NCBI GenBank assembly: GCA_030066475.1 | Contig: JASJBO010000421.1 | Location: 1 to 5,974 of the forward strand | Source: Myxococcota bacterium | Lineage (GTDB): Bacteria; Myxococcota_A; UBA9160; PR03 | Direction of reading: 5' to 3' | Length of the DNA: 5,974 bases | Shown: piece after piece, positions 1-5,974 of the stretch | Layout of the letters: each line of letters begins with the position of its first letter | How positions within the stretch are numbered: position 1 is the stretch's first letter | Position numbers and translations under genes: made by a program | Notes under the pieces: generated by a model | What the model was told of the DNA's origin: nothing | The model's input: the letters and a program-made list of their open reading frames with translations, nothing else | Databases searched by the model: none

Positions 1-46
1 AAGCCGAGCGAAGGCTGGCGCGCGCCTTCGGCGCGCGCTTCGCCAA
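1..46 (-). terminator. GC-rich hairpin after the phoX-like gene, possible terminator
   Basis: Directly after the TAG stop (47-49) lies an inverted repeat. Bases 18-26 pair perfectly with 30-38 around a TTC loop (27-29), giving a 9-bp all-G/C stem. A second short arm, GCGAAG at 8-13 and CTTCGC at 38-43, could extend or compete with it. The transcript beyond the stem has no run of U, so this is not a textbook intrinsic terminator. It could be a U-less terminator, a 3' stabilising stem in front of a Rho-dependent end, or simply an intergenic repeat. The window ends here, so the next gene is unseen. Confidence 0.4.
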
Positions 47-1210
47 CTAGCAGTGCATCATCTGGCGGAACGGACCCGTCACCTCGTAGGTGATGCCGGC
101 GCTGAGCGGGCCGCCGCGCTGGGAGCTGAAGTAGAGGCGCCGGCCCCAGGGATCGAAGGCGGGGCCGGCGATCTCGGACCCGTCCTGGCCCTCGATGCGC
201 AGCAGGGGCGAGATGCTCCCGTTCCGCGCGATCACCACCAGCTCCATGTTCCCGCCGTCCTCGGCCACGAGCAGGTCGCCGGTGCGGGTCACCGCGAGAT
301 TGTCCACGCCGGTGAGCGTCGGCGTGGCCTCGAGGCCCGCGTCGTAGAGGATGTCGAGCGTCTCGGACGCCGGGTCGTAGTCCCAGACGCGGTTGTCGCC
401 CTTGGTCGCGAAGTAGACGCGGTCGCGGTCGTAGACGATGCCCTCGCCGCCGTTGAAGACCGCTGCCTCCGGAACCTGGTGGCGCGTGCTGGGCACCCGG
501 AGCAGATCGGGGTTCGGCTCGGGGACGTCGAACCAGCTCACGTGCCCCCCGTCGCCCACGCCCGCCACCTGGAGCACGCCGGTCGACAGGTCGCCCCACA
601 CGTCGGGCACGAAGCGGTAGAAGCAGCCGTCGGGCACGTCCTCGGTGAGATAGAAGCAGCGCCGCACCCAGTCGGCCGCCACAGCCTCGTGGGTGAAGGT
701 GCCCATGGCGTCGCGCACGACCTGCGAGTCGACGCGCTCCGGGTCGCACTCCCACACGCGCCCGCCCGCGTTCTCCTCGCAGGTCAGCCAGGTGCCCCAC
801 GGCGTCGCGCCGCCCGCGCAGTTGAAGCCGGTGCCGGTGCAGATGCGGTAGGCGTCGCGGACCTGGCCGCGGTGGTCGAACTTGAGGGCGCCCACACTGC
901 CCAGACCGAGCAGCTCGCTGTTCGAGACGTAGATCCAGCCCCCGCGCGTGCGGAACGTGGCACCGCCGTCGGGGAACGCGTGCCAGGTGTAGTCGGTGTC
1001 GGGCACCGTCTCGAACGAGCGCGCCAGGATTCGCGAGCGGAAGCCGGCCGGCAGCCGGATGCCGTTCTCGTCGGGCTCGCCGAGCGGACCGTAGGGCCCT
1101 GGACCGCTCGCGGCTCCGCCCGCCGCGAGCGCCCGCTCGAACAGCGAGGCGCCGAGCATGACGCTGGCGCCGACGGCGCTCCCGAGGCGCAGGAAGTCAC
1201 GGCGCTTCAT
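47..1210 (-). CDS. Tat-exported PhoX-like (DUF839) putative phosphatase
   Basis: The 387-residue protein belongs to the PhoX/DUF839 beta-propeller family, whose characterised members are periplasmic, calcium- and iron-dependent alkaline phosphatases. It opens with a twin-arginine signal (RRDFLRLG, residues 3-10), then a hydrophobic stretch and an ALA-A cleavage site near 29-30. Family motifs follow in order: PWGTWLTCEEN (137-147, with the Cys and Glu matching the metal-site Cys of PhoX), HEAV (174-177), LTED (188-191), NGGEG (253-257), VDNLAV (302-307) and AEDGG (316-320). These retain the acidic and Cys residues expected of an active site. It is clearly shorter than classical PhoX, so substrate and activity are uncertain. 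I chose the ATG at 1210 over an in-frame GTG at 1231 because it has an AGGAG-type ribosome site about 7 bases upstream, places the Tat motif at the terminus, and overlaps the preceding stop as ATGA. Translation is therefore probably coupled to the PEP-CTERM gene. Confidence 0.88.
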   Translation of the reverse strand: MKRRDFLRLGSAVGASVMLGASLFERALAAGGAASGPGPYGPLGEPDENGIRLPAGFRSRILARSFETVPDTDYTWHAFPDGGATFRTRGGWIYVSNSELLGLGSVGALKFDHRGQVRDAYRICTGTGFNCAGGATPWGTWLTCEENAGGRVWECDPERVDSQVVRDAMGTFTHEAVAADWVRRCFYLTEDVPDGCFYRFVPDVWGDLSTGVLQVAGVGDGGHVSWFDVPEPNPDLLRVPSTRHQVPEAAVFNGGEGIVYDRDRVYFATKGDNRVWDYDPASETLDILYDAGLEATPTLTGVDNLAVTRTGDLLVAEDGGNMELVVIARNGSISPLLRIEGQDGSEIAGPAFDPWGRRLYFSSQRGGPLSAGITYEVTGPFRQMMHC

Positions 1211-1225
1211 CGCGGAGCTCCTCGC
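1207..1225 (-). promoter_or_regulatory. ATGA stop-start overlap with embedded ribosome binding site
   Basis: On the minus strand the last PEP-CTERM codons read CGA GGA GCT CCG CGA TGA. The GAGGAG within them lies 7 bases before the ATG at 1210-1208, and that ATG shares TGA with the stop codon. This is the classic arrangement for terminating ribosomes to restart on the next gene. It also decides the start of the PhoX-like gene against the GTG 21 bases upstream, which has no such site. Confidence 0.8.
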
Positions 1226-1971
1226 GGCCACGAGGGTCGGATCGGGCGGAGCAGCCCGAGCCCCCCCAGGCCCGCCGCGAGCAGTAGCGCACTCGTGGGC
1301 TCGGGCACCACACGGAAGTGGACGTCGTAGCTCGACGACCCAGTCGCCTCGGGCGTGCGGTCGTCCACCAGCGCCACCGCCACGCCGAACACGCGCAGCC
1401 GGTACTGGTTCTCCGCCCCGAGCTCGCCGCTCTCCTCGAAGGCGTCGACACCGTCGAGCGCGACCTCGCGCGAGACCAGCGGCCGCTCGGGACCACCCGG
1501 AGGGACCTCGATCAGCTCCACGCTTGCGAAGGCGTCGCCGGCCGCGTCGGTCTGCGCGGCCAGCATCCCTGCGAGCTCGAAGGGCGCGTCCTCGTCGACC
1601 CGGAAGCGGATGTCGAAGAACGACTCCGCGGCGTAGCTGCCGAGCGGGAATCCCACCGTGCCGGCGCGGCCCTCGGCCGCGGTCGCCCCGGTCGCGACCA
1701 GCCTCCGGCTCCCCAGGCTCGACGTCTGGCGCGCCTCCGAAGACCCCGACACCACGATCAGGCTGGCGGACGCATCCACCGCGGCGGAGAAGGGGCCCGG
1801 ATCCTCGGCCGCCTCCTCGTCGGAGTCGACCGAGAACCCGGTGTCGAGCAACGCCTCGGCCTCCGCCAGCACGCTGCGTTCCTGCTCGAGCAGCGCGAGC
1901 GACACGGCGGAGGACGCGTGCGGAAGCGACAGGAGCGCGAGCGGAACGAGCCGCAGGAGCAGCGGGCGCAT
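1207..1971 (-). CDS. PEP-CTERM sorting-domain exported protein
   Basis: This 254-residue protein has a Sec-type signal peptide at residues 1-22 (Leu-rich core, likely cut after SSA). Its C terminus shows the PEP-CTERM tripartite signal: VPEP at 222-225, a hydrophobic helix at 226-241 (Leu/Ala/Gly) and an Arg-rich tail at 242-254. Such signals are known to be recognised and cleaved by exosortase (EpsH/XrtA-type) in Gram-negative bacteria that make exopolysaccharide, leaving the protein outside or at the cell surface. Between them lie an acidic low-complexity stretch (about 45-60) and a beta-rich part (about 85-221) with alternating hydrophobics, for example FFDIRFRV (118-125) and YDVHFRV (215-221), as is common in PEP-CTERM beta-sandwich proteins. 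There are no cysteines and no catalytic motif that I recognise, so the specific role is unknown. The start has no clear ribosome site. The stop TGA (1207-1209) overlaps the ATG of the PhoX-like gene. Confidence 0.9.
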   Translation of the reverse strand: MRPLLLRLVPLALLSLPHASSAVSLALLEQERSVLAEAEALLDTGFSVDSDEEAAEDPGPFSAAVDASASLIVVSGSSEARQTSSLGSRRLVATGATAAEGRAGTVGFPLGSYAAESFFDIRFRVDEDAPFELAGMLAAQTDAAGDAFASVELIEVPPGGPERPLVSREVALDGVDAFEESGELGAENQYRLRVFGVAVALVDDRTPEATGSSSYDVHFRVVPEPTSALLLAAGLGGLGLLRPIRPSWPRGAPR

Positions 1972-1996
1972 ACCCGGAGGTGGCGGATCGCGGGTC

Positions 1997-2009
1997 GGGG
2001 TGGCACCCC
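1997..2009. repeat. Small GC hairpin between smc and the PEP-CTERM gene
   Basis: The 46-bp gap between the smc stop (2018-2020) and the PEP-CTERM start (1971) holds the inverted repeat GGGGT-GGC-ACCCC, a 5-bp stem with a 3-base loop, followed by more C/G runs. There is no U-tract after it, so it is unlikely to end transcription; it could cause pausing or protect a processed end. The lack of a convincing terminator or promoter in the gap supports co-transcription of smc with the genes that follow. Confidence 0.35.
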
Positions 2010-2017
2010 CCGGGGCC

Positions 2018-5000
2018 CTAGTCCTCGCGCAGCTCGACCGAGACGACCTTCGAGACGCCCTTCTCTTCCATCGTCACCCCGTACAGCACGTCGGCGATCT
2101 CGATGGTGGCCTTGTTGTGCGTGATGACCAGGAACTGCGACTGGTCCGACATCTCGCGGACGATCTCGTTCAGGCGCCCCACGTTGGCGTCGTCGAGCGC
2201 CGCGTCGACCTCGTCGAGCAGGAAGAACGGCGAGGGGTGCACCTGGAACAGCGAGACCAGCAGCGACAGCGCCGTGAGCGTCTTCTCACCGCCCGACAGC
2301 AGCGACACGTTCTGGAGTCGCTTGCCCGGCGGCTGCGCCATGATGTCGACGCCCGCCTCGAGCACGTCGTCGCTCTCGGTCAGCGCGAGGCTCGCCTTGC
2401 CCCCGCGGAACAGACGCGGGAAGTTCTCCTGGAAGCGCGCGTTCACCGCCTCGAAGGTCTCGCGGAAGCGCCGGCGGCTGGTGCGATTGATGCGCGCGAT
2501 CGCCTCGCGCAGCTGAGTCACCGTGGTCTCGAGGTCGTCCTTCTGCTCGGTGAGGAACCGGAAGCGCTCGCCCAGCTCCTCGTGCTCCTCGATCGCGCCC
2601 AGGTTCACCTCGCCCAGTCCCTGGAGGCGCTTGCGGGCGTCCTCGAGGTGGCGCTCGCGCTCGGCGCGCGGAAGCTCGACCAGCTCGGCGTCGCTGCGCG
2701 AGATCGTCGCCGCCTCCGCATCCTCGTCCTCGGCGTCCCCGTCGCGCTCGGCGTCGGCCTCGCCTTCGGCGGCCGCCGCCAGCGCCGTCGGGGGCGGCGT
2801 CTCCGCGACCGGCGGCGGCGTCCAGGTCGCCAGCTCGACCTCCCAGCGGTCGCGCACGCGGGCGTCGAGCTGCTCGAGACGCAGGTTCGCCTCGCGGATC
2901 TCGAGCTCGACCGCCTGCACGCGCTCGCGCGCGGCCAGCATCTCCGCGCGCAGCGAGCGCGCCTCGTCCTCGCGCTGGCGTGCGCCCGCCGCGCACTCCT
3001 CGTACTGATCGCGCGCGCCGTCGGCTTCGGCGCGCGCGGCCTCCTCGTCGCGCAGCAGCTGCGCCAGCCGCACCTGCGCCTCCTCGGTCGAACGGGTCAG
3101 CTCGCTGCGGCGCGCCTCCATCTCGTCGATCTCGCGCTCGCGCCGCTGGATCCAGCTCTGCGCCTCGGCCGTCGCGGCGTCGGCGCGGGCGCGCGACTCG
3201 ACCAGCCGATCGCGCTTCTCGACGCGGCTCGCGTGGCCGACCCGGCGCTCCGTGACCAGCGTGTCCTGACGCTGCTGCTCGCGCGTGCACTGGCCGATGC
3301 GGGTGGCGAGCCCGTCGAGCGTGCGCTGGAGCTCGCCGCGGTCGGCGCGGAGCTGCTCGAGCCGGCTCTCCAGCTCGGAGCGGTCGCCCTCGAGCGTCTC
3401 GGTCTCGGACACCAGCGTAGAGCGCTCCGCCGCGCGGCCCTCCTGGGCCTCGCCCAGCGCCTTGACCCGCTCGCGCGTTCGCTCGAGGTCCTTCTCGTGG
3501 CTGGCCACCGCGAGCGCGGCCGTGTGGTGGCGGTTGCGCAGGTTGTCGACCTCGTCGGAGGCACGCGCCGCAGCCTCCTCGGCCGCCGCGCGCGCCGCTT
3601 CCTGCGACGCGAGCTCCACGTCGAGCGACGCGACCTCGGCCTCGAGGTCGCGCACCTCGCGCGCGCGCGCCAGCACGCCGGGAGCGCGCCCCCCGCCGCG
3701 CAGCACGCCGTCGGGCGTGAGCACGTCGCCGCGGGCCGTGACGAAGGTCGCGGGCAGAGTCCCCTGGCCGTAGATGCGCAGCACCTCGCCCAGGTCCGAC
3801 ACCAGGTTCACGCCGCCCAGCAGCGTGCGCCCGAGCGCCTCGAAGCCGGCGCGCACCCGCACCCGGTCGAGCAGCGGCTCGCCGAGCGGCACGAACCCGG
3901 ACGGCGCGGGGTCGCCCGGAGGCGGCATCACGAACACCGCCGAGCCGGCTTCGGCCCGATGCAGCGCCTCGAGGGCGGCGAGCGCTCCGTCGAGCCCGCT
4001 GACCGCGAGCCCTTCGGCCCGCTCTCGCAGGGCCGCCTCGACCGCGCGCTCGAGCTCCGGATCGGCCTCGACCACGTCGCGCACCAGCGCGCGAATGCCC
4101 TGGGTGCGCCGGCTCTCCTCGCTCTGGCCGAGCAGGTGGCGCGTGCCGGCGGCGAGGTCCTCGTGGCTCTCCATCACCTCGCGCAGCGAGGCCAGCCGGG
4201 CGTGACGCAGATCGCGGTGCTCGCGGGCCTGCCGCTCGCGCTCGCCGGCCTCGCGCACACCCGCCGCGGTCCGCTCGTGTCGCTCGATTGCGTCGCGCAG
4301 CGCGAGCATCAGCCGGTCGCGCTCGGCCAGCAGGTTGCGCAGCCCTTCCTCCAGGCGCCGCTGCTCGTCGTCGACCCGGTTGGCCTCGCTCTGCTGGACC
4401 TCGAGCTGCTCGTCGGTGCTGCGCAGGCGCCGCGTCATCTCGCCGCGGCGGTCCTCGAGCGCAGCGACACGGTCCTCGGCGCGCGCCATCGCGGTCAGCA
4501 CGTCGAGCAGCCGGGCGCTCGCCGCCTCGCGCTCGCCTTCCTGGGTGCGCACGCTCTCGGCGGCCTGCCGCGCCTCGGCCTCGAGCGCCTCCAGCGACTC
4601 GGCCTCGCCGCGCAGCTCGCCCTCGAGCTGCGCCAGCTCCTCGGCCAGCGCCCGCTCCTCGCCCTGGGCAGTCGCGAGCTGCTCGCGCAGCGTGGCGAGC
4701 TCCTGCTGCCGGCTCTCGCGGGTCTCCGCCAGCGTGGCGCGCTCGCGCTGCTCGTACTCGATGCGGCTCTCGTGCTGCTTGATCTCGCTGCGCAGCGCGA
4801 ACAGCCGCTCGCTGCCCTGCACCACGGCGCGCTCGCGCTCGGCCAGCTCGAGGCGCAGCCGCTCGAGGTCCGCCTCGCGCTCGGAGAGCCTGCTCTCGGC
4901 GGCGCCCGAGGCCTCGCGCTGGGCCGCCAGGCGCTCCTGCCCGGCGGCGATCTCGGAGCCCAGGGTGCGCCGGTCGTCGGCGGCCAGCGACAGCTCGAGC

Positions 5001-5698
5001 AGCCGCTGGCGCTCGCGCAGGCGCTTGTAGCGCGCCGCCTTGCGCGCCTGCCGCTCGAGCGAGGCGATCTGGCGCTTGATCTCCGCGAGCACGTCGCTCA
5101 CGCGCAGCAGGTTCTGCTCGGTCGACTTCAGCTTGCTCTCGGCCTCGCGACGCCGCGCCTTGTACTTCGAGATCCCCGCCGCCTCCTCGATCAGCTGGCG
5201 GCGCTCGTCCGGCTTGGCCGACACGATCGAGGCGATCTGCCCCTGCTCGACGATCGTGTAGCCGCGCGTCCCGATGCCCGTGTCGCGGAAGAAGTCGAGC
5301 ACGTCGCGCAGGCGGCACGGCGTCTTGTTGATCAGGTACTCCGACTCGCCGGTGCGATACAGGCGCCGGCCCACCTGGATCTCGGTGAACCCGGCGTAGG
5401 CGGCCGGGGCGCGGCCGTCCGAGTTGTCGAAGGTCAGCACCACCTCGGCCATGCCCACGGCCTGGCGCACCTCCGACCCGGCGAAGATGATGTCCTCCAT
5501 CGCCTTGCCGCGCAGGTGGCGCGGCGACTGCTCGCCCATCGCCCAGCGCATGGCGTCGACGACGTTCGACTTGCCGCACCCGTTGGGACCGACGATGGCC
5601 GAGATCCCGGGCTGAAACGCCAGGACCGAGCGGTCGACGAACGACTTGAACCCGTTGATCTGCAGGGTCTTGATGCGCAACCGGACCTCGGCGTCCAC
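2018..5698 (-). CDS. smc: Chromosome segregation/condensin ATPase SMC
   Basis: The protein is a complete bacterial SMC, the DNA-loop-extruding ATPase that works with ScpA and ScpB to compact and separate chromosomes. In order: N-terminal ABC half with NGFKSF (15-20), Walker A GPNGCGKS (37-44), LRG (62-64) and the Q-loop VEQGQI (150-155); a first coiled coil (about 180-525); a hinge (about 525-665) containing LLGGVNLV and a Gly-rich GVLRGGG motif; a second coil; then GEVNL (1029-1033), ABC signature LSGGE (1134-1138), Walker B FFLLDE (1158-1163, catalytic Glu 1163), D-loop ALDD (1167-1170) and H-loop His 1194. All ATPase residues are present and the 1,226-residue length is near the family norm. 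A Pro/Ala/acidic stretch (960-998) is unusual. The start shown is GTG. A TTG at 5680 (codon 7) has GAGG five bases upstream and would give the family-typical beginning MRIKTLQINGFKSF, so it is a good alternative. No scpA, scpB or ftsY is in the window. Confidence 0.97.
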   Translation of the reverse strand: MDAEVRLRIKTLQINGFKSFVDRSVLAFQPGISAIVGPNGCGKSNVVDAMRWAMGEQSPRHLRGKAMEDIIFAGSEVRQAVGMAEVVLTFDNSDGRAPAAYAGFTEIQVGRRLYRTGESEYLINKTPCRLRDVLDFFRDTGIGTRGYTIVEQGQIASIVSAKPDERRQLIEEAAGISKYKARRREAESKLKSTEQNLLRVSDVLAEIKRQIASLERQARKAARYKRLRERQRLLELSLAADDRRTLGSEIAAGQERLAAQREASGAAESRLSEREADLERLRLELAERERAVVQGSERLFALRSEIKQHESRIEYEQRERATLAETRESRQQELATLREQLATAQGEERALAEELAQLEGELRGEAESLEALEAEARQAAESVRTQEGEREAASARLLDVLTAMARAEDRVAALEDRRGEMTRRLRSTDEQLEVQQSEANRVDDEQRRLEEGLRNLLAERDRLMLALRDAIERHERTAAGVREAGERERQAREHRDLRHARLASLREVMESHEDLAAGTRHLLGQSEESRRTQGIRALVRDVVEADPELERAVEAALRERAEGLAVSGLDGALAALEALHRAEAGSAVFVMPPPGDPAPSGFVPLGEPLLDRVRVRAGFEALGRTLLGGVNLVSDLGEVLRIYGQGTLPATFVTARGDVLTPDGVLRGGGRAPGVLARAREVRDLEAEVASLDVELASQEAARAAAEEAAARASDEVDNLRNRHHTAALAVASHEKDLERTRERVKALGEAQEGRAAERSTLVSETETLEGDRSELESRLEQLRADRGELQRTLDGLATRIGQCTREQQRQDTLVTERRVGHASRVEKRDRLVESRARADAATAEAQSWIQRREREIDEMEARRSELTRSTEEAQVRLAQLLRDEEAARAEADGARDQYEECAAGARQREDEARSLRAEMLAARERVQAVELEIREANLRLEQLDARVRDRWEVELATWTPPPVAETPPPTALAAAAEGEADAERDGDAEDEDAEAATISRSDAELVELPRAERERHLEDARKRLQGLGEVNLGAIEEHEELGERFRFLTEQKDDLETTVTQLREAIARINRTSRRRFRETFEAVNARFQENFPRLFRGGKASLALTESDDVLEAGVDIMAQPPGKRLQNVSLLSGGEKTLTALSLLVSLFQVHPSPFFLLDEVDAALDDANVGRLNEIVREMSDQSQFLVITHNKATIEIADVLYGVTMEEKGVSKVVSVELRED
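2705..2821 (-). other. Pro/Ala/acidic low-complexity linker inside SMC
   Basis: Residues 960-998 of SMC begin with two PPP-containing segments, pass through an Ala run and end in a stretch dominated by Glu, Asp and Ala. The segment cannot form a regular coiled coil. It sits between the returning coil (which ends near WEVELATW, 952-959) and the head-proximal helix leading to GEVNL (1029). Reading frame and codon bias continue unbroken across it, so it appears to be a real part of the protein rather than a frameshift. Confidence 0.75.
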
Positions 5699-5756
5699 GG
5701 AGGTCGCAGCGGACCAGCCGCGGGAATGGGCACGCCGGCGTCAATGGGGGGAACGG

Positions 5757-5773
5757 GGTGCCAAGTTGGTACC
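5757..5773. promoter_or_regulatory. 17-bp imperfect palindrome upstream of smc, possible operator
   Basis: The two 8-base arms GGTGCCAA and TTGGTACC flank a single central base and match as an inverted repeat at 7 of 8 positions. The site lies about 60 bases before the smc GTG and overlaps the -10-like element of the weak promoter candidate next to it. That position would suit a dimeric repressor. No regulator family is suggested by the sequence itself. Confidence 0.3.
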
Positions 5774-5794
5774 ACCCAGGGGGGGGAGCTGCAA
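5766..5794 (-). promoter_or_regulatory. Weak sigma70-like promoter candidate for smc
   Basis: On the minus strand TTGCAG (5794-5789) and TACCAA (5771-5766) are separated by exactly 17 bases. Each matches its consensus at only about 3 of 6 positions, so the spacing is the main argument. Transcription would begin near 5759, leaving a leader of about 60 bases before smc. It is listed because it is the best pair I see in an extremely GC-rich stretch. Confidence 0.22.
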
Positions 5795-5835
5795 GGGAAC
5801 AGCGCTCCGGGCCGGCTCGATGCTGGGGCGGGCTC

Positions 5836-5945
5836 GTCTTGGTGGACTCCGCTCGCCTTCGGCTCGCTGCGCGCTCCGGCTTCGCCTCCGGTCTTGGTGG
5901 ACTCCGCTCGCCTTCGGCTCGCTGCGCGCTCCGGCTTCGCCTCCG
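5836..5945. repeat. Two perfect tandem copies of a 55-bp GC-rich unit
   Basis: Bases 5836-5890 and 5891-5945 are identical and directly adjacent. Each unit begins GTCTTGGTGGACTCC and continues as a run of related words (GCTCG, CCTTCGG, GCGCTCCGG, CTTCGCCTCCG). Bases 5946-5974 keep the same flavour but leave the exact repeat. The unit length is not a multiple of three, so no single reading frame repeats through the copies, which argues against a coding repeat. No strong hairpin spans a unit. It lies about 140-250 bases upstream of smc and may extend beyond the window or belong to a dispersed intergenic repeat family. Confidence 0.9.
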
Positions 5946-5974
5946 CTTGCGGCTTCCCCCTGCGGGCCAGCTCG

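Larger units (their letters stand above)
5699..5974. other. Intergenic region upstream of smc, no gene supported
   Basis: The 276 bases from the smc start to the window edge hold the 55-bp tandem repeat, a run of eight G (5779-5786), the 17-bp imperfect palindrome, a perfect 10-bp palindrome ACGCCGGCGT (5732-5741) and the weak promoter candidate. Open frames cross it on both strands, but they are arginine/alanine/proline-rich, lack ribosome sites and pass through the repeat copies in different frames, so none is called as a gene. Confidence 0.6.

Noticed and set aside
53..1330. 425-codon open frame on the plus strand, antisense to the PhoX-like gene
   Set aside because: Its product is rich in His, Ala, Arg, Val and Glu with no recognisable domain, and it mirrors the codon pattern of the real gene opposite. 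Long antisense frames are expected in such GC-rich coding DNA.
1318..2124. 268-codon plus-strand frame opposite the PEP-CTERM gene
   Set aside because: It has a compositionally biased product with no motifs and runs across both the PEP-CTERM gene and the end of smc, while the opposite strand has a clear signal peptide and PEP-CTERM signature.
2286..5744. 1,152-codon open frame on the minus strand, in a different frame from smc
   Set aside because: It is almost wholly Arg, Ala and Gly, with no domain, and lies over a complete SMC. It arises because stop codons are rare in the other frames of this GC-rich gene.
5745..5765. TTGGCACC upstream of smc as a sigma54 -24 element
   Set aside because: TGGCAC is present, but the -12 GC dinucleotide is missing at the required spacing; C residues occupy that place.
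5836..5945. CRISPR array
   Set aside because: The two 55-bp copies abut with no spacers, the unit is longer than usual CRISPR repeats, and there are only two copies and no cas genes nearby.
5820..5974. Open frame from an ATG at 5820 to the window edge, divergent from smc
   Set aside because: It has no ribosome site and a low-complexity Leu/Arg/Ala/Pro product, and it crosses the two 55-bp copies in different frames. It cannot be judged a gene without sequence beyond the edge.
5742..5974. Minus-strand frame open from the window edge to a TGA near 5742, possible tail of an upstream gene
   Set aside because: The translation is biased and reads through the tandem repeat in shifting frames. No family resemblance is visible, so I did not call a partial gene.

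Overview
The window is very GC-rich and strongly biased to G or C at third codon positions. All three supported genes lie on the minus strand. The SMC protein, a PEP-CTERM surface protein and a Tat-exported PhoX/DUF839 protein together suggest a Gram-negative, exosortase-bearing bacterium. The SMC N-terminal head reads most like those of Myxococcota and other former Deltaproteobacteria. That placement is an inference from remembered family sequences, not a search result.

Layout in the direction of transcription, right to left: (1) 5974-5699, a non-coding upstream region with two perfect head-to-tail copies of a 55-bp GC-rich unit, a run of eight G, a 17-bp imperfect palindrome and a weak promoter-like pair; (2) 5698-2018, a complete smc gene for a chromosome condensin ATPase of about 1,220-1,226 residues, with an unusual Pro/Ala/acidic linker near the head; (3) a 46-bp gap with a small GC hairpin and no U-tract; (4) 1971-1207, a PEP-CTERM protein of 254 residues; (5) 1210-47, a PhoX-like protein whose ATG overlaps the PEP-CTERM stop codon as ATGA; (6) a strong hairpin without a U-tract just after the last stop.

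The three genes probably form one transcription unit, because they share a strand, have very short gaps and show no convincing terminator between them. SMC works on the nucleoid in the cytoplasm. The other two are predicted to be exported, one by Sec and then exosortase sorting, the other by Tat. Their stop-start overlap, with the ribosome binding site buried in the upstream gene's last codons, suggests coordinated production of a small surface or periplasmic pair. I see no functional link between that pair and SMC. No RNA genes, CRISPR arrays, insertion sequences or transposases are visible. The most unusual features are the 55-bp tandem repeat, the SMC linker and the coupled exported pair. 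I found no clear sign of a wholly new multi-gene system.
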